Shown here: piece after piece, positions 7,201-11,223 of the stretch
Layout: each line of letters opens with the position of its first letter
Position numbering within the stretch: the stretch's first letter is position 1
NCBI GenBank assembly: GCA_964519015.1
Contig: CAZFHZ010000105.1
Coordinates: 1-11,223 of the forward strand
Reading direction: 5' to 3'
DNA from: CAZFHZ01 sp964519015
Lineage (GTDB): Bacteria > Blakebacterota > Blakebacteria > Blakebacterales > CAYUVJ01
Length of the DNA: 11,223 nucleotides
Notes under the pieces: model-generated
Told to the model about the DNA's origin: nothing
What the model saw: the letters and a program-made list of their open reading frames with translations, nothing else
Database searches by the model: none
Made by a program: the position numbers and the translations under genes

Positions 7201-7385
7201 CGGGACCCGCCCCGACCGCTCCCCGACCGTTAGTCACTCCGGCAGTTCGTTCCTCTAGTTTATCTAGGGCAACCTCTCTCCATAAGGTCACGTATCAGGG
7301 AGTGATCCCGACGTCGGGGATCGTCCTGCCGGGGAGGGTGCGCTGCCGACGCTGGAAATCCACCCAACGAAGAAGGGGGATTCTC
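7201..7385 (+). promoter_or_regulatory. Intergenic leader with a near-perfect palindrome
   Basis: This gap holds no gene. It contains a tandem CCCCGACCG pair (7210-7218 and 7221-7229) just after the rocD stop, then an AT-richer stretch (TCTAGTTTATCTAGG near 7253-7267) that could carry a promoter. A palindrome at 7304-7322 (GATCCCGAC/GTCGGGGATC, centred on GACGTC, one extra G in the right arm) may be an operator. A clear AGGGGG ribosome site lies just before the next gene's ATG at 7386. Confidence 0.35.
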
Positions 7386-8021
7386 ATGAAGACCGGGGAT
7401 CCGATGAGATTGAACCGGCGGGAACTGCTCACCCTAACCGCGCCGGCCTGTGCCATGGCCTGTCTGGCCCTCTGGAAGGCTCCCGAGGCACTGGCCTCCG
7501 GGAGCGAAATCGACGGCCAGGACGTTCACAAGTTCGATGTGCCACGTGATGTGAAGCTGTCGGGCAAATCCAGCCTGCAGATGCAGTACTCTGAGTTCTT
7601 CGACTTCGTCCGAACGCTGCGGGCTCAGATCGGAGAACCGGAGTTGATCCGCCTGCTGAACATCCACTCCACGGCCATCGGTCAGCACCAGGGCGAGCAA
7701 CAGGCCCAGCAGTTCCCGGACAGAGAATTCAAGACTTTCGTGGCCCAGTTCCGGCCGCCGAGATATGCCAACAGTCTGACCCACGAGGTGGTCGAGGACA
7801 CGGCGAACGCCTTCGAGCTCAGGGTCACCGAGTGCCTCTGGGCGACGGTGTTCCGTGAGGCCGGTCTGGACGGGGAGATAGGTCATGCGGCCGTCTGCAA
7901 CATGGACTACACCTGGCCCAAAGCCTTCAGCGCGAACATCAAGATGGAGCGGAACCGCACGCTGATGCAGGGGCATGACCACTGCAACCACCGGTACCTC
8001 AAGGTCGCCCAGGAGCCGTAG
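7386..8021 (+). CDS. L-2-amino-thiazoline-4-carboxylate hydrolase-like exported protein
   Basis: The protein has 211 residues. ATG 7386 follows AAGGGGG at good spacing; ATG 7404 (MRLNRREL) is an alternative that keeps the same signal. The N-terminus has twin arginines (11-12, NRRELLTLTAP) and a hydrophobic core ending in ALASG, so a Tat or Sec signal is likely. The C-terminal half matches the ATC-hydrolase-like family (Pfam ATC_hyd) by pattern: Cys150 in VTECLWA, Cys171 and Asp174 in AVCNMDYTW, and Cys200 in MQGHDHCNHRYLKV, with ERNRTLMQG between. Characterised members open the thiazoline ring on the way to L-cysteine, but most are uncharacterised and this one may act on something else. Secretion is unusual for a biosynthetic hydrolase. 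It is first in a same-strand cluster with a barrel protein and a peptidase (43-bp gap). Confidence 0.7.
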   Translation: MKTGDPMRLNRRELLTLTAPACAMACLALWKAPEALASGSEIDGQDVHKFDVPRDVKLSGKSSLQMQYSEFFDFVRTLRAQIGEPELIRLLNIHSTAIGQHQGEQQAQQFPDREFKTFVAQFRPPRYANSLTHEVVEDTANAFELRVTECLWATVFREAGLDGEIGHAAVCNMDYTWPKAFSANIKMERNRTLMQGHDHCNHRYLKVAQEP

Positions 8022-8064
8022 CGGGGAAGCCGGACCCCACCTCCGGCGACACAGGGAGCAAGGC

Positions 8065-8850
8065 ATGATCCGCACGCGACTTTTCACTCCCCTCCTCTGC
8101 CTGGGCCTGTGGCTGGCCACTCCGGTCGATGCTCTCAGCCAGGGTGCGACCGCCCGGGGTACCCCCTACCCGGACGGCCTCTCACTCGCCTATGGCGCCG
8201 GGGCCTTCGCGCTCCGGGACGAGGCCATCTCGGGCCAGCGCTATGCGGGCACGCTCCCCTACCTGGGTGTCAGCTGGGACCGCGACCACACCCGTTACGT
8301 CTACCAGGTGGGGATCGAGCTGCGGCAGTCGGACGATATCCGCAACCACACCGTCTCCACCGACATCACCCGGTTCGTCCTGGGACAGGCCTTCCTCTAC
8401 CCGCTGGCGTCCCGCCGGGCGCTGGGGCGCGATCTCGGCCTCTTCCTGGGACCGAGGACGGAAGTGGTCTTCCTGGTGAACCAGCAGCAGGTGGCGGTGG
8501 ACGCCCTTGGCTACGCGATCTCGGTCTCCGGTCTCATCTCCCTCGGGCTGCAGGCCGATGCGCTCCTGCCGCTCTCGGAGCGGGTCACCGCCCAGGGCTC
8601 CCTGCGGCTGAGCGTGCTCTCGTTGGGGATCCGGAATGTGGACGACGAGATCGACGATTCTTCCCCGGTCAAACCGCTGACCCTGCTCTCCGGCACCGCT
8701 GCTTCGCTCGAGCTGGGGACACGTTACCATCTGTCCGGCCGACTCTCCCTCCGGCTCGCCTACCTGTTCCAGCTCAGCCGGCTCACCGCCTGGAACCCGA
8801 TCGTGGCGGCCAGCGACAACCTGGTCGGGGGTCTGACATGGAGGTTTTGA
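8065..8850 (+). CDS. Small outer-membrane beta-barrel protein
   Basis: The protein has 261 residues. ATG 8065 has GGGAG six bases upstream. A typical signal peptide (about 1-26, MIRTRLFTPLLCLGLWLATPVDALSQ) precedes a Pro-rich start and a series of alternating amphipathic strands with aromatic girdle residues (YLGVSWDRDHTRYVYQVGIEL, LGLFLGPRTEVVFLV, SLELGTRYHLSGRLSLRLAYLFQL). It ends LVGGLTWRF; a terminal Phe in such a strand is the usual outer-membrane assembly signal. An 8-12-strand barrel fits the length. I do not recognise a named family and the cargo is unknown. Its last 13 bases overlap the start of the S41 peptidase gene, so the two are probably co-translated and may act together in the envelope. 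Confidence 0.75.
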   Translation: MIRTRLFTPLLCLGLWLATPVDALSQGATARGTPYPDGLSLAYGAGAFALRDEAISGQRYAGTLPYLGVSWDRDHTRYVYQVGIELRQSDDIRNHTVSTDITRFVLGQAFLYPLASRRALGRDLGLFLGPRTEVVFLVNQQQVAVDALGYAISVSGLISLGLQADALLPLSERVTAQGSLRLSVLSLGIRNVDDEIDDSSPVKPLTLLSGTAASLELGTRYHLSGRLSLRLAYLFQLSRLTAWNPIVAASDNLVGGLTWRF

Positions 8851-9890
8851 TCCCCACCGGTCGGCGAGGTGTCCGGCTGCCCGGCCTGCTCCTGTTGAGC
8901 CTGCTGGCGGCCTTGGCGGGCTGTGAGCGTCTCATCGTCACCCCCGCCGACTCGGGCCAGGACCTCGCCGATTTCGAGGCCGTCTGGCACGCGGTCAACG
9001 ACCACTACCCTTACCTGGCGTTCAAGGGGATCGACTGGGACTCCATCCACACGGCATTCCTCCCCCGGGTGGAAGCGGCCCGGGGGGACGAGTTCTACCT
9101 GGTGCTCAACGACCTGCTGGCGCAACTCCGGGATGGTCATGTGCGCTACAAACCCCCGGGCGGGGGCCTGGATATCTACCCCTGGGTCCCCCCGCGTCGA
9201 TTGCGCGATCAGCACCGCTACGACCCGTTCGTGGTCCGGGGCTATTTCGACGAGCCGCTCCGCCTCTCACCCAGCGGTGCGATCGAGTACGGCATCCTGC
9301 CCGATGAGATCGGGTACATCTTCCTCTCCGATTTCCACGAGGATTATCTGATCCGCGACTTCCCCGCCGTGATGGCCCGGATGCAGGGGACCCGGGGATT
9401 GATCATCGACATCCGTCAACGGCGCGGGGGGACTCCGCCGAACGTCGCAGCCGTGGTCTCCCGGTTCCTGACCGGACCACTGGCCATGCCGCCGGCCTAC
9501 CTCTATGGCGCCGTGGTGGACTGGCCGCCGGTCGAGCCGGCCGGCGGGACCCCCTACACCGCTCCCGTGGTGGTGCTGATCAACGGCCTGACCTTCAGCG
9601 CGGGCGAGTTCTGCGCGGAGATGCTCAAACAGCTGCCGAACGTGACTGCGGTGGGGGACACCACCGGCGGCGGGTCGGTGGGCAGCGCTTCGGCCCCCGG
9701 GTTCTCCAACCCCTTCCACCTCCCCAGCGGCAAATGGTTCGAGATCGGGAACCTGGACATCCGCCGCTACGACGGTCTTCCCTGGGAGTGGCTGGGGGTA
9801 GCCCCCGACATCCGGGTCGAGCAGCCCGAGGCCGACCTGCGGGCGGGCCACGACCGTCAGCTCGAGTACGCCATCGACCGGCTCAAGTGA
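8838..9890 (+). CDS. S41-family peptidase-like lipoprotein
   Basis: The protein has 350 residues from ATG 8838. The open frame extends far upstream, but that part is antisense-free shadow of the barrel gene, while this ATG gives a good lipoprotein signal: RR at 9-10, a Leu-rich core, and lipobox LAGC with Cys29. After an N-terminal helical segment (FEAVWHAVNDHYPYLAFKGIDWDSI, 47-70) and LLAQLRDGHV (93-102) comes the S41 catalytic fold: IDIRQRRGG (190-198), the nucleophile region NGLTFSAGEF with Ser254 and Glu257, and GDTTGGGSVGS (273-283). No PDZ domain is evident. The catalytic Lys expected about 25 residues after the Ser in Ctp-type enzymes is Gly279, so it resembles the tricorn/IRBP-like branch or a non-canonical enzyme. 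It overlaps the barrel gene and ends 10 bp from the convergent reductase. Confidence 0.82.
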   Translation: MEVLIPTGRRGVRLPGLLLLSLLAALAGCERLIVTPADSGQDLADFEAVWHAVNDHYPYLAFKGIDWDSIHTAFLPRVEAARGDEFYLVLNDLLAQLRDGHVRYKPPGGGLDIYPWVPPRRLRDQHRYDPFVVRGYFDEPLRLSPSGAIEYGILPDEIGYIFLSDFHEDYLIRDFPAVMARMQGTRGLIIDIRQRRGGTPPNVAAVVSRFLTGPLAMPPAYLYGAVVDWPPVEPAGGTPYTAPVVVLINGLTFSAGEFCAEMLKQLPNVTAVGDTTGGGSVGSASAPGFSNPFHLPSGKWFEIGNLDIRRYDGLPWEWLGVAPDIRVEQPEADLRAGHDRQLEYAIDRLK

Positions 9891-9900
9891 TCGTCCGGCC

Positions 9901-10893
9901 CTAGCGGCCCGACCGACCCAGACCATCGATCCGGGCCGTCTCCTCTTCGCTCAGCCTGAGCCTCATCGCCCCGGCGCTCTCCCGTGCCTGCTTGGCCCGG
10001 GAGGCTCCCGGGATGACCACCACCGTCTCCCCATGAGCGTTCACCAACCAGCTCAGGGCCACCTGGGCGGGGGTGGCGCCGTGCGCTTCGGCGATCGAGG
10101 TGAGCGCATCCACCAGTGGCCGGGTCTCCTCCAGACGCCTCCGCAGCAGCTGACGGCGACCGAAGGGGACCCGCTCCAGCTGGGTCGGGTCACGGTGGAA
10201 ACGGCCGGTCAGCAGACCCATTTCCAGCGGCGAGTAGGCGATGATGGTGATTCCCAGTTCCCGGGCGGTCGCGAGCACTCCATCACGCTCGATCCGGCGG
10301 TCCCAGGGACTGTACTTGACCTGGTTGGAGGTCAGGGCCAGGCCGCGCCGGGCCAGCGCTTCATGCGCCCGTCTCATCTGGTCGGCCGAGTAGTTGCTCA
10401 CCCCCACCGCCCGGACCTGCCCCACCTCGACCAGGTCGGCCATGGCCGCCATCTCCGCCTCGACCGGGGAGAAGGAGAGCGGGTTGTGGATCTGGTAGAG
10501 GTCGATCGGGAAGGGGGCGAGGGCCTCCCGCCGCCGCCCGATGGTGCGGCGGATCGAACCCGCGGTGCGCAGGACCGGGAACCACTTGGTCGCGATCACC
10601 ACCTCGCCCGGCCGGCGGCCGGCCGCGACCAGCCCGCGGGCCAGCGCCCGTTCCGAGCGCCCGAACCCGTACGCCTCGGCGGTATCGAACCAGTCGATCC
10701 CCTCCTCCAGGGCGGCCCGGATGACGGCGTCCGCTTCCGGATCGGGCAGCGCGCTCCAGACCGCCGCGGCACCTCCCTTCCCGCCCGAAAGCTGCCATAC
10801 CCCCAGCCCGATCGGGGTGACCATGATGTCGGTGCGCCCGAGCCGGCGCCGGGGGAGCGGAGCCATTCCGGAGGTCACGGTCGGTTCGTCCAT
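9901..10893 (-). CDS. Aldo/keto reductase
   Basis: The protein has 330 residues. ATG 10893 is chosen because GGGAGGTG lies nine bases before it and the protein then begins just ahead of LPRRRLGRTDIMVTPIGLGVWQL, the family's usual first strand; the frame is open upstream to 11028, but that part is not reductase-like. The full catalytic tetrad is visible: Asp70 and Tyr75 (DWFDTAEAYGFGRSE), Lys103 (VIATKW) and His136 (LYQIHNP). NADPH-binding signatures follow (GVSNYS, SNQVKYSP, IIAYSPLEMGLLTGRF, IPGASRAKQA). It is a TIM-barrel NAD(P)H oxidoreductase with an undefined carbonyl substrate. Its start lies 5 bp after the stop of a tag (3-methyladenine glycosylase) remnant, so it was probably the second gene of a tag operon that is now broken. 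Confidence 0.9.
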   Translation of the reverse strand: MDEPTVTSGMAPLPRRRLGRTDIMVTPIGLGVWQLSGGKGGAAAVWSALPDPEADAVIRAALEEGIDWFDTAEAYGFGRSERALARGLVAAGRRPGEVVIATKWFPVLRTAGSIRRTIGRRREALAPFPIDLYQIHNPLSFSPVEAEMAAMADLVEVGQVRAVGVSNYSADQMRRAHEALARRGLALTSNQVKYSPWDRRIERDGVLATARELGITIIAYSPLEMGLLTGRFHRDPTQLERVPFGRRQLLRRRLEETRPLVDALTSIAEAHGATPAQVALSWLVNAHGETVVVIPGASRAKQARESAGAMRLRLSEEETARIDGLGRSGR

Positions 10894-10898
10894 GGGAT

Positions 10899-11002
10899 TC
10901 ACACCTCCCGGTAGTGGAAACAGCGGACCAGGTGGTCGTTCACCATCCCGGTGGCCTGCAGGTGAGCATACACCACCGTCAGGCCGGTGTGACGCCTGGA
11001 GG
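10899..11002 (-). pseudogene. tag: C-terminal remnant of DNA-3-methyladenine glycosylase I (tag)
   Basis: A short minus-strand frame ending at TGA (10901-10899) reads TGLTVVYAHLQATGMVNDHL then VRCFHYREV. This matches the C-terminus of DNA-3-methyladenine glycosylase I (pattern VGxTxxYxxMQAxGxVNDHxxxCFxxxxx, with the zinc-site His and Cys). The enzyme removes 3-methyladenine from alkylated DNA. Only about 30 of roughly 190 codons remain. Upstream of RRH (about 10997) the resemblance stops, and the same frame has ATGs at 11021 and 11018 and then a stop, so no functional glycosylase can be made. The remnant carries the reductase's ribosome site (GGAGGT, 10908-10903), which would explain why it is still recognisable. 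Identification is by recalled motif only. Confidence 0.72.
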
Positions 11003-11016
11003 ATATCGACTCCTCC
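10998..11016. repeat. Short inverted repeat at the tag break point
   Basis: GGAGG (10998-11002) and CCTCC (11012-11016) flank a 9-base loop (ATATCGACT). The hairpin sits exactly where similarity to the glycosylase ends. Five-base arms are weak evidence on their own; the position is what makes it worth recording. Confidence 0.35.
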
Positions 11017-11220
11017 ATCATCCTTCATCTCCGGTCTGTCCGGGCAGGGATCCTCCCGTCACGGACAGCACAGGTCCGCATTCTACCGATAATACCGGTA
11101 ACAACTTTCTCTCTCATGCGTTGAAAAGAAGGAGGCGACGGGGAGGCCTCGCATATCCCGGAGACGGTGGGCTGCGACCGTGCTCCGCTTGGCTACCTCC
11201 CGTGGGGGAGATGTCGATAT
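11003..11220. repeat. Noncoding, hairpin-rich block with possible terminal inverted repeats (MITE-like?)
   Basis: No credible gene is seen from 11003 to the window end on either strand; the only complete short frames (for example a 31-codon minus frame from 11117) lack a ribosome site. ATATCGAC at 11003-11010 is the exact reverse complement of GTCGATAT at 11213-11220; extended inward the two ends match at 12 of 15 bases. Between them lie an inverted repeat CTGTCCG/CGGACAG (11036-11042 and 11062-11068), a TACCG/CGGTA repeat around 11084-11100, and the folded segment at 11150-11223. The block starts at the edge of the broken tag gene. A miniature insertion element is one reading. An 8-bp match over this distance could also occur by chance. 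Confidence 0.35.
11036..11068. repeat. Inverted repeat CTGTCCG/CGGACAG with nested GGATCC palindrome
   Basis: Seven-base perfect arms (11036-11042 and 11062-11068) enclose a second, GC-rich self-complementary core (AGGGATCCTCCC). It has the shape of a stem-loop or operator in the noncoding block. No T-run follows on either strand. Confidence 0.45.
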
Positions 11221-11223
11221 GCG
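11150..11223. other. Possible structured RNA or folded DNA: three-stem junction of 74 nt
   Basis: CGCATATC (11150-11157) pairs perfectly with GATATGCG (11216-11223). Inside, CGGAGACGGT (11159-11168) pairs with ACCGT-G-CTCCG (11177-11187) over ten base pairs with one bulged G and an 8-base loop, and CTCCC (11197-11201) pairs with GGGAG (11206-11210) around GTGG. This gives a closed three-way junction with 23 base pairs in 74 bases. I could not match it to tRNA, 4.5S RNA or the riboswitches I know, and the strand is undetermined. The last base of the structure is the last base of the window, so the sequence may continue or this may be an end artefact. The outer arm competes with the possible terminal repeat at 11213-11220. 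Confidence 0.4.

Noticed and set aside
7302..7385. GTG start at 7302 for the ATC-hydrolase-like gene
   Set aside because: It would put 28 basic residues before the export signal and runs through the palindrome; ATG 7386 has a clear AGGGGG site.
8109..8837. Extension of the S41 peptidase frame upstream to 8109
   Set aside because: It is a Pro/Arg/Gly-rich alternate frame of the barrel gene; the ATG at 8838 gives a proper lipoprotein signal.
10894..11028. Extended N-terminus of the aldo/keto reductase (start near 11028)
   Set aside because: The added residues are low-complexity and out of frame with the Tag-like tail; ATG 10893 has an excellent ribosome site.
11150..11223. tRNA gene
   Set aside because: Although there is an 8-bp closing stem, there is no T-loop TTCGA sequence, no anticodon arm geometry and no CCA-type end.
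1..11223. CRISPR array, phage defence island or transposase gene
   Set aside because: No regularly spaced direct repeats, no Cas, nuclease-helicase or transposase motifs were seen on either strand.

Overview
This 11.2 kb window has a GC-rich chromosomal core (hand count about 65% G+C) from a Gram-negative bacterium. A TonB-dependent receptor with a carboxypeptidase-regulatory-like N-terminal domain, several exported lipoproteins and an outer-membrane barrel suggest the FCB/Gemmatimonadota/Zixibacteria-type lineages. That placement is an inference from protein types; there is no rRNA or marker gene here.

Layout. (1) Positions 1-420 are a mosaic. A C-terminal fragment of a TSDD-motif protein (+) meets, on the minus strand, an AT-richer fragment that reads as the tail of dihydroorotase (pyrC) followed 9 bp later by the start of carbamoyl-phosphate synthase small subunit (carA). 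The fragment then abuts the signal-peptide region of the TonB receptor. (2) 450-3487 (+): TonB-dependent receptor translationally overlapped with a small lipoprotein. (3) A strong hairpin at 3521-3552 separates this unit from a convergent NatAB-like ABC exporter (5856-3578, minus; GTGA overlap). (4) 5989-7200 (+): ornithine aminotransferase rocD, divergent from the exporter. (5) 7386-9890 (+): a three-gene cluster of exported proteins: an L-2-amino-thiazoline-4-carboxylate hydrolase-like protein with a twin-Arg signal, a small outer-membrane beta-barrel, and an S41-family lipoprotein peptidase overlapping the barrel gene by 13 bp. (6) 10893-9901 (minus): aldo/keto reductase. Immediately upstream is the last ~30 codons of a DNA-3-methyladenine glycosylase I (tag) gene, whose body is replaced by ~220 bp of noncoding, inverted-repeat-rich DNA running to the window end.

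How the genes relate. The receptor and lipoprotein probably form one outer-membrane uptake unit with unknown substrate. The exporter pair is a self-contained ABC-2 system. rocD is a stand-alone catabolic gene (ornithine to glutamate-semialdehyde). The 7386-9890 cluster is a candidate envelope module of unknown role. The most notable observations are the two gene breakages at the edges: the reversed pyrC-carA fragment at 240-415, and the truncated tag next to a structured block with possible terminal inverted repeats. Either could be genuine rearrangement/insertion or an assembly chimera, and sequence alone cannot decide.
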